Assembly: GCA_020634755.1 (NCBI GenBank)
Contig: JACKBC010000035.1
Coordinates: forward strand, 12,024 to 76,023
DNA from: Caldilineaceae bacterium
Lineage (GTDB): Bacteria > Chloroflexota > Anaerolineae > Caldilineales > Caldilineaceae
DNA: 64,000 nt
Direction of reading: 5' to 3'
Positions within the stretch are counted from its first letter, which is position 1; each line of letters begins with the position of its first letter. The notes below the pieces were generated by a model. It made no database searches. It was not told where the DNA came from and worked only from the letters and a program-made list of their open reading frames with translations. Made by a program: the position numbers and the translations under genes. Of the stretch, positions 31,330-39,954 are shown piece after piece.

Positions 31330-34300
31330 ATGTACAAATTACCAGGGAAGCTTATACGCTTTAAGCTATCAATAGCGATTCCCCTTGCAATCCTATTGAT
31401 GCACACCTTTGCCACGGCCGTCTTTGCCCACCATGCCGAAATTGAAGCGGTGAGCACCTGTCTAGCCACCGGCGACTATCGGGTGGACTATGTGGTCCGC
31501 TCATGGACCGGCTCCGGCAGCGCCGGGTTGCACAACAATGTAACCGTGCAATACATCCTCGACAATGGCCAAACCTTCAACTTACCTACGGGCGCCTTTA
31601 CCGACGCCAATCAGCGTCAATTTAGCGGCTCCTTTGTAGTGGATGGCACGATTGCCGGCGGCTGGATCAAGGCGGACCCCGTGGGGCCCTGGGGGTCGGG
31701 CGTCAACTACGACAGCAGCGATCCCAATGGGGATGCGCGTTCGACGCGCTTTGTGGGCGCCTCGCATTGCAAAAGCGATGACTTTGGCGATGCGCCGGAA
31801 TCCTACGGCGATGCATATCATGAAATTGCTTCCAACATGACCATTGGTGAAATTGTGGATGCGGAAGGCGGCAGCCAATATTCGCCAGGCGCCGATGGGG
31901 ATGATCTGAATGCGCAAGATGGCGAAGCGGATGATGAAGATGGCGTCGTTTTTGTCAATGGCGTTGGCGCGCCGGGCAGCACCAATAATCAGCTGCAAGT
32001 TTCTGTATTTAATAATAAGCTGACCCGCGTTAACCACACCGTTGGTGATAAGTTTGGTGAGGTTTCTTACAGCAAGAACAACGGGACCAACACTTGGCTG
32101 GGAGATTGGCGCGAGTCCGAAGATCCCAATGGAAACGCCGGTGGCGGACGTATCCACATTGACAATGGCAAGCTCTATTTGAATGATAGCCCCGATACCG
32201 GCCAAACGCCCGAAATTCAGCGCTGCGTAGACCTCTCCAATAGCTGGTCGGCCACGCTCACCTTCGATTACAGCACACCCGATACGCTGGAAACTGAAGA
32301 TCGAGTCGCCGTGAGCGTGTGGACATCGTACACAGGTTGGAAGACATTGTGGACCTTTAGCGGTCGCGAAAATGGCCAGTTTGATGCGGACATTAGCAAC
32401 TACATTTCTAACAACACCTGTATTAAATTTGAGGTGACCCAAGGCTTTGGCGCATCCAATGAATATTTTGCCGTGGATAATGTGCAGATCAAATATAGCC
32501 AACTTGAGAACACGGGCGCCAAAGTTTATCTCTCCGGCTGGATCGATTTCAACGGCAATGGCGTTTTTGACAGCACCGAAAAGGTGATCAACGACCTGGA
32601 AATTAACAATAGCGCCCAACTGCAAAACGTAACGTTGCCCTACTATGTGCCAATCGATGCCGTCAGCGGGCAGACCTATGCACGCTTCCGGTTAAGTTGT
32701 GAAATGGGCACACAGCCCACCGGTGCTGCGGGCGCAGATGTGGGTGAAGTGGAAGATTATGTGGTGACCATTCCCCAGGCCCCAACACCCACGCCCACCA
32801 ATACGCCTGTGCCGCCAACGCCGACAGCCACCTCAACAATGGCGCCGCCCACCAATACGCCAACGTCAACAACGGCGCCACCAACAGCAACGCTTACCAA
32901 TACGCCGGTAATACCTACGGCCACCCAAACGCCAGCCGAGCCCACCCTTACCGCAACGCCGCCTTCTGGGGCCACGCCCACCAACACGACGAGTCCGTTG
33001 GCCTCATTGGGCGACCGCATCTGGAAAGACTTGAATCGCAATGGTATTCAAGATGCCGATGAGCATGGCGTTCCCGATGTGCAGGTCAAGCTGTGGACCG
33101 ATGATGACAACAACGGCACGCCCGATACGCAGATTGCTGAGACGTTGACTGACCAAAACGGTCTCTATCTGTTTGACAACCTCGATCCATCCATGACCTA
33201 CATTGTGCAATTTGTGGCGCCTGATGACTGCGATGTGACTACGCCCAATCAAGGCTCTGATGACGCCGATAGCGATATGAACCCGGCCACCGGCTTGACG
33301 CCGCCCGTTAAATTGATGTCGGGCGAGCACAACGATACGATTGATGCCGGTCTAACGCCCGTCCGCGCGACCGCGTCCATTGGCAACTATGTATGGCTGG
33401 ATGTCAATAAAGACGGCAAGCAGGATAGCAATGAAACGGGCATTCAGGATGTTACCGTTACCCTGTATGATAATAATGGTCAAGTAGTCGGCACACAGAA
33501 AACGGCTGCCAATGGTCAATATCTGTTCATTGACTTGACGCCCGGCAGCTACTCGCTCTGTTTTGCCGTGCCCGCTGCTGAATACACCATGAGTCCACAA
33601 GATAACACGGACAACGATCTGGATGACAGCGATGTTAATCCCGATACAGGTTGTACGATAGTGACGGAACTGGTAGCTGGTGAAAACGATTTGAGCTGGG
33701 ATGCCGGCATCTACGGTATTCCCAATCTTGCTGTGGACAAAACGCCCAATACACAGTTGGCGCAGCCTGGCAGCGTGATTGTCTATGCCATTAGCTACAG
33801 CAATAATGGTCAAGCAGATGCCACCGACGTGGTGATTCATGAAACCGTGCCCGCCAATACCGTCTTTTTGCCGGAGAATAGCTCGGCGGGGTGGGTTTGC
33901 GAAAATGGTGCAGTGACTGCCGGTACAAAATGTACCTACGCCGTTGGAGATTTACCGGCGGGCAGCGCGTCAACTGGTCAGCTGAGCTTTGTGGTGCTCA
34001 TTGATTCGTTCCTGTCAACCGAAATTACATCGGTCGATAACGTTATTCTGATTTCGGGCGGTGGCGGTATTCAGGGCCAGGCGCCAAAGGAGGTGAAAGT
34101 TCCTTTGAGCAAACCAACCTCTATTGACGACAATGGCGAACCGCTCAACAACCGCATCTTTATTCCGTTCATCCAAACGCGCAGCGGCTTTAAGACACCA
34201 CCCAGTGCAATCCTCACGCTGGATCAGCGCATGTTGAATTTAGGCTGTGCCCTGGTTGAAGCACTTGCTGTGGCTCAACCCGCGCTGACAAATCACAACA

Positions 34301-34335
34301 TGGTGCAACAGTTCAGTCAGCTGTGCCCTGAATAG
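31330..34335 (+). CDS. Large exported modular surface protein (GEVED, SdrD-B and DUF11 domains)
   Basis: A signal peptide (residues 1-36, ...LLMHTFATAVFAHHA) leads a 1001-residue secreted protein. Residues about 36-149 are an unassigned beta domain; DFGDAPESYGDAYHE (150) starts a GEVED domain that resumes at GWIDFNGNGVFDSTEK (402) and ends GEVEDYVVTI (471), split by an inserted beta-sandwich-like section (about 230-395). Then a Thr/Pro-rich linker (480-555), two SdrD-B-like repeats (LGDRIWKDLNRNGIQDADE at 556, IGNYVWLDVNKDGKQDSNE at 681), a DUF11 domain (798-905, NLAVDKTPNTQLAQPG) and a 95-residue tail. No LPxTG or membrane anchor is seen. Asp/Asn-rich loops suggest Ca binding. Likely adhesion or coat protein. 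The SD, GGAGATCTCC, is a palindrome directly before the ATG. Confidence 0.85.
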   Translation: MYKLPGKLIRFKLSIAIPLAILLMHTFATAVFAHHAEIEAVSTCLATGDYRVDYVVRSWTGSGSAGLHNNVTVQYILDNGQTFNLPTGAFTDANQRQFSGSFVVDGTIAGGWIKADPVGPWGSGVNYDSSDPNGDARSTRFVGASHCKSDDFGDAPESYGDAYHEIASNMTIGEIVDAEGGSQYSPGADGDDLNAQDGEADDEDGVVFVNGVGAPGSTNNQLQVSVFNNKLTRVNHTVGDKFGEVSYSKNNGTNTWLGDWRESEDPNGNAGGGRIHIDNGKLYLNDSPDTGQTPEIQRCVDLSNSWSATLTFDYSTPDTLETEDRVAVSVWTSYTGWKTLWTFSGRENGQFDADISNYISNNTCIKFEVTQGFGASNEYFAVDNVQIKYSQLENTGAKVYLSGWIDFNGNGVFDSTEKVINDLEINNSAQLQNVTLPYYVPIDAVSGQTYARFRLSCEMGTQPTGAAGADVGEVEDYVVTIPQAPTPTPTNTPVPPTPTATSTMAPPTNTPTSTTAPPTATLTNTPVIPTATQTPAEPTLTATPPSGATPTNTTSPLASLGDRIWKDLNRNGIQDADEHGVPDVQVKLWTDDDNNGTPDTQIAETLTDQNGLYLFDNLDPSMTYIVQFVAPDDCDVTTPNQGSDDADSDMNPATGLTPPVKLMSGEHNDTIDAGLTPVRATASIGNYVWLDVNKDGKQDSNETGIQDVTVTLYDNNGQVVGTQKTAANGQYLFIDLTPGSYSLCFAVPAAEYTMSPQDNTDNDLDDSDVNPDTGCTIVTELVAGENDLSWDAGIYGIPNLAVDKTPNTQLAQPGSVIVYAISYSNNGQADATDVVIHETVPANTVFLPENSSAGWVCENGAVTAGTKCTYAVGDLPAGSASTGQLSFVVLIDSFLSTEITSVDNVILISGGGGIQGQAPKEVKVPLSKPTSIDDNGEPLNNRIFIPFIQTRSGFKTPPSAILTLDQRMLNLGCALVEALAVAQPALTNHNMVQQFSQLCPE

Positions 34336-34388
34336 TCAGCCTAATATTCAAACCGTCTGTCACAATTCCAAATTTCTAAACTCTGTAC

Positions 34389-34430
34389 AAGAGCCCTGGC
34401 CGGTATTTACTGGCTGGGGCTCTTGCTTTT
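34389..34430 (+). terminator. Rho-independent terminator of the surface protein gene
   Basis: AAGAGCCCTGGCC (34389-34401) pairs with GGCTGGGGCTCTT (34412-34424) with two G-U wobbles, followed by gctttt. It sits about 55 bases after the stop. Confidence 0.7.
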
Positions 34431-34555
34431 GTATGTACCTTTCATTTATCCAGTGTAGATATTACCTGTTTCTGTCATAAAACGTAGATGTTATCAGCGT
34501 TTTGAAAGAGTCGTGCTGGTCGTTTGTAAGGCTTTTGAACCGGTTTTTCTGCTAC

Positions 34556-34620
34556 ATTAGACATACAAATTCTTGCCTAGAATTGCGGAGAGCAGAGAAT
34601 TTGTCAACTATATGTCTAAT
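34556..34620 (+). promoter_or_regulatory. Stem-loop immediately upstream of the trypsin-like gene
   Basis: ATTAGACATA (34556-34565) pairs with TATGTCTAAT (34611-34620), and the inner ACAAATTCT (34565-34573) pairs with AGAATTTGT (34596-34604). It ends 16 bases before the ATG at 34636 and so could be part of the leader RNA and control translation, or be a binding site. Not part of the repeat families. Confidence 0.5.
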
Positions 34621-34635
34621 CCAAGGCGCTAGACC

Positions 34636-35559
34636 ATGTCCCGACCTGCATTCCGTTCCGTTGCCCAGACAGAACATACGCTAATTTCAAGCCAACCACG
34701 TGATATTAACCGGAAATGGTTGCTCCGTGCTTGTGCATCTGCCTGCCGTCACCCGTTGCTGCGCATGTTGCTGGTTGCAGCTGTCCTATCTGTGATGCTG
34801 CTGAACAGCGCACAAACTGCCTCTGCCGTAGTCGGCGGTACAGTGGCAACCCTCAGCGCGCATAACTGGGTGGTGGGTGTGGCCAGGGCTGATGTAGCAG
34901 ACGGTTATTATGCCCAGTTTTGCGGCGGCGCCCTCCTGGCGCCCAATTTGGTCATCACTGCCGCCCACTGCACCTTCGATGAAGCAAATCAGCCATATGA
35001 AGCCAGCGATCTCCACGTTTTGGTCAACCGGCTCCGCTTGAGTAGCCAAGAAGGCCAGCGTATCCAGGTAACGCGCATTGTACGCCACGCTGGTTTTGAT
35101 ATAGATGGACTCAACGATGATATTGCGCTGCTGGAATTGGCGTATGATGCTAATGCGCCAATGATCAACTGGGGCGATTTGAATGACATTGCCGCGGAGA
35201 GAGCAACTGTTTTCGGCTGGGGCGTTACCGAAGATGGTTCGGCCGTAGATTGGCTGCATCAGGCTGAACTGCCCATCGTGAGCCAACGGGCTTGCAATAT
35301 CATTTATAAATCGTATGGGTTGGCGATTACCGACAACATGCTCTGCGCCGGCAACATTTTGGGCGGCGTAGATGCCTGTACTGGGGATAGCGGCGGTCCG
35401 CTGGTGGTCTACGACAGCGAACGCGCCGAATGGGTCTTGGTGGGCATTGTCAGTTGGGGCGCCGGCTGCGGTGCTAGCGGCGCGTATGGCGTCTATACCA
35501 ATGTGTCCGCATACGCCGGTTGGGTTGTGGAGCAACGAGGATCCCTCAATTTGGAATGA
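34636..35559 (+). CDS. Secreted trypsin-like serine protease (S1A)
   Basis: The 307-residue protein has the full S1 triad: His111 in VITAAHC, Asp162 in NDDIALLEL and Ser252 in CTGDSGGPLV, with the mature start VVGG at residue 65 and cysteine pairs around the His and Ser (FCGG...AHC, LCAG...ACTGDSGG, GCGASGAYGVYT). It has a long N-terminal region with a hydrophobic core (MLLVAAVLSVMLL) ending TASA, directly before VVGG, so signal-peptidase cleavage alone would give the mature N-terminus. Downstream of the surface protein gene, its natural partner or substrate may be that protein. The stop overlaps the 3' end of the next gene, which is convergent, by 14 bp. Confidence 0.9.
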   Translation: MSRPAFRSVAQTEHTLISSQPRDINRKWLLRACASACRHPLLRMLLVAAVLSVMLLNSAQTASAVVGGTVATLSAHNWVVGVARADVADGYYAQFCGGALLAPNLVITAAHCTFDEANQPYEASDLHVLVNRLRLSSQEGQRIQVTRIVRHAGFDIDGLNDDIALLELAYDANAPMINWGDLNDIAAERATVFGWGVTEDGSAVDWLHQAELPIVSQRACNIIYKSYGLAITDNMLCAGNILGGVDACTGDSGGPLVVYDSERAEWVLVGIVSWGAGCGASGAYGVYTNVSAYAGWVVEQRGSLNLE

Positions 35560-36988
35560 TTGTTGCTTCCCCTCGCTTGCGCTGTAAACGGGCCAGCCGA
35601 TGCTCCAATTCGGCAATTGTGCGCGGCGAACGTTCCCAAGCAGGGGCCTTGCGTAGGTTGTGTAACGCCCAGCCCGTCCACATTTCAGCCTGCTCTAAGT
35701 CGGCGCATTGCCATTCGCAATATTTGGCCAATTCTACATAGGGCGTGGGATCCACATCGGTAACTGAACCCAGCCAAAGCTGCCAGATCTCGGCGGCTTC
35801 GCTCCAGCGTTCTTGTCGCTTGAGCAATTGGCCCAAGCGCTTAAAGCCCTCAAGACGTCCGGCCTTTTCATCCCCCCGTTCGCCCAGCATGTCCAACGCC
35901 TGGCGGAAGGCGCGTTCCGCTTCTTCTATGGCTCCCGCCGCTTCATGGCTGCACCCCAGGGCCAGCCATTCAAGCCCATGTAGATCATTTGTGGATTGGG
36001 ACCGAGGGCGTTGTGCGTCTCCAAAGGCGGCGCACAGCTGCTCGGCCAATGAGACCATAGAGACAATATCTTCTCGATTGTGGTAGAAAATGCCCGGCAT
36101 CATGGCGGCATCACCGCTGCGCACGTATTCGGTATAGTAGCTGGGAATCAAGTGGCTGGGCACATCCTGCTCGCTGCGCTCCAAGCCCAGAATGGCCTGC
36201 TCCAAATAGCTCAAGCGGCAGCTGGGCAGTCGCCGTCGCCATAAGCGTCGCGCCGGATGCAGCAGATCCAAATGCGGCGCGGATTCTGCCAGTAAGGCGG
36301 GCTTCAAGTATGGGGTGGGAAGGAAACGCTGGTTCTGCAAATAGCGGGTGCGCAACAGCGGCAGATCAAAGGTGCGCCCGTTGAATGTGACCGTCATGGC
36401 TGAAAGCTGTAGCCGCTCGGCCAGCGCCACTAACAGCGCACTCTCCTCCCCGGGATTGCGCATAAAAAGCTGGCGCACCACAAAATGGGTGGGTTCGTTT
36501 TGCGCGCCCGCCAATTCTCCATGTCGTTCGAATTGACCAACGCCCACCATAAAACAGTATACGCCAGCGCCGCCGCCCAGCCCGGTGGTTTCAGTGTCAA
36601 TAAAGGCCGCGTTGTGAAATTGCGCCATGTCTTGCAGATTATATTGCGGGTGAAAGCGGTGAAATAGCGATGGCGTGTGTGTCAGCAGCGTGGAGAGTGG
36701 ACCTGGGCCGCGGACGTCATCCAGCGGATAGCTTTGCATCACCTCATAGCAGATGCCACCGCTATTTTCGATGACGCGGCCAGCGGTCAGTGCTTCAATG
36801 GGGCCGGCGATAGCTGTATTGGCGTGGAGAGGTGGCTCTTGGTGTGAGGACGTTGTGCTGCGCGTAAAGCTTGCAGATACGGCAGGTGATTCGGCCTCAC
36901 CTGCCGTCGACGTGCGATCGGATGCCGAACGTTTGCGCCGCGTGCCCAACCCATGCAGACGTGACAGACGTTCTTGTGCAGAGGACAT
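35546..36988 (-). CDS. YprB-type ribonuclease H-like exonuclease domain protein
   Basis: The 480-residue protein has a central RNase H-like (DEDD exonuclease) domain: AAFIDTETTGLGGGAG near residue 149, MTVTFNGRTFDLPLLRTRYL near residue 218 and YHNREDIVSMVSLA near residue 316. This is the order seen in the YprB_RNaseH-like family. The N-terminal 110 residues are Ser/Arg-rich and unstructured; the C-terminal 130 look like tetratricopeptide helices (ECA/QAL-type AERAFRQALDMLGERGD, WSEAAEIWQLWLG). It may process RNA or DNA ends. It overlaps the convergent protease gene by 14 bp. It is 3 bp from the BNR-protein gene, so co-transcribed. Confidence 0.75.
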   Translation of the reverse strand: MSSAQERLSRLHGLGTRRKRSASDRTSTAGEAESPAVSASFTRSTTSSHQEPPLHANTAIAGPIEALTAGRVIENSGGICYEVMQSYPLDDVRGPGPLSTLLTHTPSLFHRFHPQYNLQDMAQFHNAAFIDTETTGLGGGAGVYCFMVGVGQFERHGELAGAQNEPTHFVVRQLFMRNPGEESALLVALAERLQLSAMTVTFNGRTFDLPLLRTRYLQNQRFLPTPYLKPALLAESAPHLDLLHPARRLWRRRLPSCRLSYLEQAILGLERSEQDVPSHLIPSYYTEYVRSGDAAMMPGIFYHNREDIVSMVSLAEQLCAAFGDAQRPRSQSTNDLHGLEWLALGCSHEAAGAIEEAERAFRQALDMLGERGDEKAGRLEGFKRLGQLLKRQERWSEAAEIWQLWLGSVTDVDPTPYVELAKYCEWQCADLEQAEMWTGWALHNLRKAPAWERSPRTIAELEHRLARLQRKRGEATIIPN

Positions 36989-36991
36989 GGC

Positions 36992-37846
36992 TTATTTAAT
37001 GAGTTCCAAGCCGTGTTCGCCGCCGCTCCAGACGCCGCTGCTTGTGGTAAAGAGCGTGAGGGTGGGGCGAGTGTTTTCTAACGGCGACCAGGTCAGTCCA
37101 TCCGGCGAGGACCAAAGCTGCTCTTCATTGCTCAAAACCCAGCCGGCAGCATTAGCGGTTAAGGCATCCACGCGTTGCGGTGCGCCTTCCACCTGGGTAA
37201 AGGTGTGGCCACCATCCTGCGAGCGCCACAGACCAATCTCCTCGGTGCCAATCAGCACCAAGCCATCTCTGTGAAAATGGGGTGATACGGCAATGACCTG
37301 GCAGACGCCATCAAAACCTTCGCTGCGCTTCCAGCCCAACCCCGCATTGGGCGACCGGTAGATGCCCTCTTCGCTGCCGGCAAAAACAACTTCGCGGCGC
37401 GGCCAAACCTCATCCGGCGCCACCGGCGCCCACGCCAGCGTCAACACCGAATAGTCGCGCAGACCAAAGTTGCTGACCCACCAACTGGAGCCGCGGTTGC
37501 GCGTGCGCAAAATACCGCCGCCGGCGCTGCCGGCCAAAATCACGCCGGTTTCCGCCACGCGCGGATCGGGCGCCATGCACACCACCGGTGCATCCACCCC
37601 ATCCATCCACGAAGCCTGCCAGTTGTCCCCTGCATCCAAGCTGAAAGCCACGCCGTGGGGCAAACCGCCCACCAGCACGCGATCATCGGCCACACTGCAA
37701 CAATAAAGTTCTTGCTCCGGCTGCGGTACGGGGTGCAGCATATCCCCATTGTGTCCGCTCTGGTTTACGGCAAAAAGCCCTTCCGGGCCAGCCGCCCACA
37801 GCTGCTGTTCTGTATCAAGTTGGGAAAGGGAAAGGATAATTGGCAT
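36992..37846 (-). CDS. BNR/Ycf48-like beta-propeller protein
   Basis: The 284-residue protein contains repeated SxDxGxxW-like (BNR) turns: FSLDAGDNWQASW, RTRNRGSSWWVSN, RSPNAGLGWKRSE, RSQDGGHTFTQVE and SSPDGLTWSPLE. They mark the blades of a sialidase-like or Ycf48-like propeller without catalytic residues I can identify. No signal peptide is seen with the start at 37846 (MPIILSLSQLD); the frame runs upstream to 37990 through palindromic intergenic DNA. It is 3 bp from the YprB-like gene downstream, so these two form an operon. Function unknown; perhaps monitoring of sensor data or protein scaffold. Confidence 0.7.
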   Translation of the reverse strand: MPIILSLSQLDTEQQLWAAGPEGLFAVNQSGHNGDMLHPVPQPEQELYCCSVADDRVLVGGLPHGVAFSLDAGDNWQASWMDGVDAPVVCMAPDPRVAETGVILAGSAGGGILRTRNRGSSWWVSNFGLRDYSVLTLAWAPVAPDEVWPRREVVFAGSEEGIYRSPNAGLGWKRSEGFDGVCQVIAVSPHFHRDGLVLIGTEEIGLWRSQDGGHTFTQVEGAPQRVDALTANAAGWVLSNEEQLWSSPDGLTWSPLENTRPTLTLFTTSSGVWSGGEHGLELIK

Positions 37847-37869
37847 TGGGAATTCTGTTTCAATTGTAG

Positions 37870-37948
37870 GGCGGGTTTCCGAACCCGCCGTTTGGCTGGT
37901 AACAAATAAACAGCTTGCGTCAGGTGGGGACAAGTTGGAAACTTGTCC
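37870..37948. repeat. Two short hairpins, GGCGGGTT and GGACAAGT types
   Basis: GGCGGGTT (37870-37877) pairs with AACCCGCC (37882-37889) across TCCG. GGACAAGT (37928-37935) pairs with ACTTGTCC (37941-37948). They lie in the gap between the GroEL-like and BNR genes, next to family A copy 37956-38041. Confidence 0.65.
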
Positions 37949-37955
37949 TCCATTA

Positions 37956-38041
37956 TCAGTACACCGCAACGCTGCTGGCAATCCAGGCATCGGTCTGGAT
38001 TAATGAATCCGACTCCATTGCTCGTCGCTGCCATCTATTGA
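37956..38041 (-). repeat. Family A 86-bp palindromic element, copy in GroEL-like 3' gap
   Basis: On the plus strand it begins TCAGTACACCGCAACG and ends CCATCTATTGA; it is 86 bp long, like the other complete copies. It abuts the stop codon of the GroEL-like gene exactly at 38042. Confidence 0.85.
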
Positions 38042-39673
38042 TTAGGGCTGCATGCTTTGCTTGGGTTCCTTGTGATAGACAATGGCGTCGGTGGTCAGGG
38101 CCATCATGGCGCCGCTGGCCGCTGTGGCCAAGGCGGTCGACACAACGTCCACTACATCTAAAATGCCGCTTTCATAAGCATTGACAATGCGTCCACTGAG
38201 TGCATCATATGTATATTCTGCACCTGCCGTGCGCACCCGTTCAATAATCACCGGTGGATGATCCATACCGGCATTTTTAACAATTTGAAAGAAGGGGGTG
38301 GATATTACCCGCGCCACCAATTGCATGCCCATAATCTCTTCTTCGGCCGCGCCATTGGCGGCCGCCGTGGCCTCTAGCGCCGGAATGCAGTGCAAAAGAC
38401 CGGCGCCGCCGCCGGGAATCACGCCGCCGCGCTGCGCCGCCGAGAGCACATTGAATGAGCGCTGCGCCTGCTGGAACATCATTTCACGCTCTAGCTTGCT
38501 GCTGGTGCCGATTTTTAAGCGACCGATGCCGCCCGTCAACGTGCCCAAGCGCTTGACATGCTTTGACCGATCTTCGTCATCCAGCGGCGTATCTTCAATA
38601 TAAGTGCGTACGTGAGACACTTCGGCCTGGATGGCATCGCGGGCGTCGCGATTGGCCACAATGACAATGCCCTCATTGGCATATTCAGCCCGCTGGGCGC
38701 GGCCCAAATCCTGCGGGCGAGCAGAGGCGGTGTTGCGATCCATGCTGGGTCCCAACAAAGTGGCGCCGGTCATGGTGCAGAGATCATCCCAAGCCCAGCG
38801 CCGCTCGTCACCAATGGTGCTGAGCTTGACGGCCAGCACATCCAGCTTCTTTTTCTCCTTGGGCGCTTGATGGTTCATCAATAGCATTCCCAGCGCCGCA
38901 CCGGTGACATCCTGCGCCACAATGACCAGCGACTTGGCGCCCACTTTGATGGCGCCTTCCATCAGGGCCAGCGCCTGGTCGGCTTCGGACACTTTGCCGT
39001 CCACAACCGCTACGGCGGGCGCAGTCACCACGGCGCGTTTGCGCTGTGGGTCAGAATAGAAATACATGCTGGAAATCTTAGACTTATAGTGGGCGCCATT
39101 GATATATTCGCGCTCCAGATAGGGCGCCACATATTTTTCCACCATGACAAACGCGTCTGGCCCCAACAGGTAGCTCATTTCGCCCAACATGGCCGACATG
39201 TCATTTTCTTTGGTAATTGTGCGCGCCACAGAGGCAAGCATGTCCTCATCTTCGGCCGGGCGAGCCTGCTGCTTGAGCAGGTCCAGCGTCTGTTTGATGG
39301 CGCGGTTGACGCCGCGCTCCAGCCGCACGGGATTGACGCCCGCTGCAACCAGCCGCAGCCCTTCATTAAAGAACGCCCGTGCCAGAACCGCCGCCGTCGC
39401 GCCGCCATCCCCCGCGCGCTGCGCCACGCGCCAGATGAGATTGCGCATAACCATGGCGCCAATGTCATCTTGGGCAGAACCAATGCTGAGAATGCGACGC
39501 ACAATGGTGGCGGCGTCATCCAGCAATTCAACTTTCATGCCCGAATCGCGCTGACTGGCAATGTGGCCACCGGTCGGTCCCAATGTGGGCGCCAGCAGGT
39601 CGCCAATACGGTCGATGCCATGTTTAAAGTGTTTCGAGGTGGTGGGTTGGCCTACAACATGTGGTCGATTCAT
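38042..39673 (-). CDS. Divergent GroEL/Cpn60 paralogue
   Basis: The 543-residue chain matches Cpn60 in length and order: LAPTLGPTGGHIA (normally VTLGPKGRNV) near residue 27, VELLDDAATIV holding the equivalent of GroEL Asp52, AGDGGATAAVLA with Asp87, and GGVIPGGGAGLLH near residue 404. By eye the Asp398 equivalent, which is needed for ATP hydrolysis, is arginine in QQAQRSFNVLSAAQRGG. The usual GGM tail is missing; the end is KEPKQSMQP. No GroES gene is adjacent. It probably binds ATP but turns it over poorly, if at all. It could be a specialised chaperonin or decoy subunit. No other Cpn60 is seen in the window. The 281-bp gap to the next gene (39674-39954) shows no other feature. Confidence 0.8.
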   Translation of the reverse strand: MNRPHVVGQPTTSKHFKHGIDRIGDLLAPTLGPTGGHIASQRDSGMKVELLDDAATIVRRILSIGSAQDDIGAMVMRNLIWRVAQRAGDGGATAAVLARAFFNEGLRLVAAGVNPVRLERGVNRAIKQTLDLLKQQARPAEDEDMLASVARTITKENDMSAMLGEMSYLLGPDAFVMVEKYVAPYLEREYINGAHYKSKISSMYFYSDPQRKRAVVTAPAVAVVDGKVSEADQALALMEGAIKVGAKSLVIVAQDVTGAALGMLLMNHQAPKEKKKLDVLAVKLSTIGDERRWAWDDLCTMTGATLLGPSMDRNTASARPQDLGRAQRAEYANEGIVIVANRDARDAIQAEVSHVRTYIEDTPLDDEDRSKHVKRLGTLTGGIGRLKIGTSSKLEREMMFQQAQRSFNVLSAAQRGGVIPGGGAGLLHCIPALEATAAANGAAEEEIMGMQLVARVISTPFFQIVKNAGMDHPPVIIERVRTAGAEYTYDALSGRIVNAYESGILDVVDVVSTALATAASGAMMALTTDAIVYHKEPKQSMQP

Positions 39674-39954
39674 GATCTCGTTGTTTTATCCAATCGGGTC
39701 AAGGTATTTGGTCAGGGCGTTGGTACTGCAACTGAGATTGCTTTGAAAACGCGAACGCCATCTCCCCAAAGTGATGAGATACCGCGCGGTTTCAAACAGG
39801 GCTCGCTACAAGAGCTCAATACAATTGAACGTGCTCAAGGCATGGGGGGCGCTAGCGGTCTTGATTTCTTAGCCAATCCGAGTAGTCTATCCGCAGTAGT
39901 TTACCCGAAGTGTTGGGATTGGATCAAATTTTCGGTGGAAAATAAATTTGCATC

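Noticed and set aside
31582..32625. Minus-strand open frame of 347 codons opposite the surface protein
   Set aside because: The plus strand carries recognised domains through the whole segment; the reverse has none.
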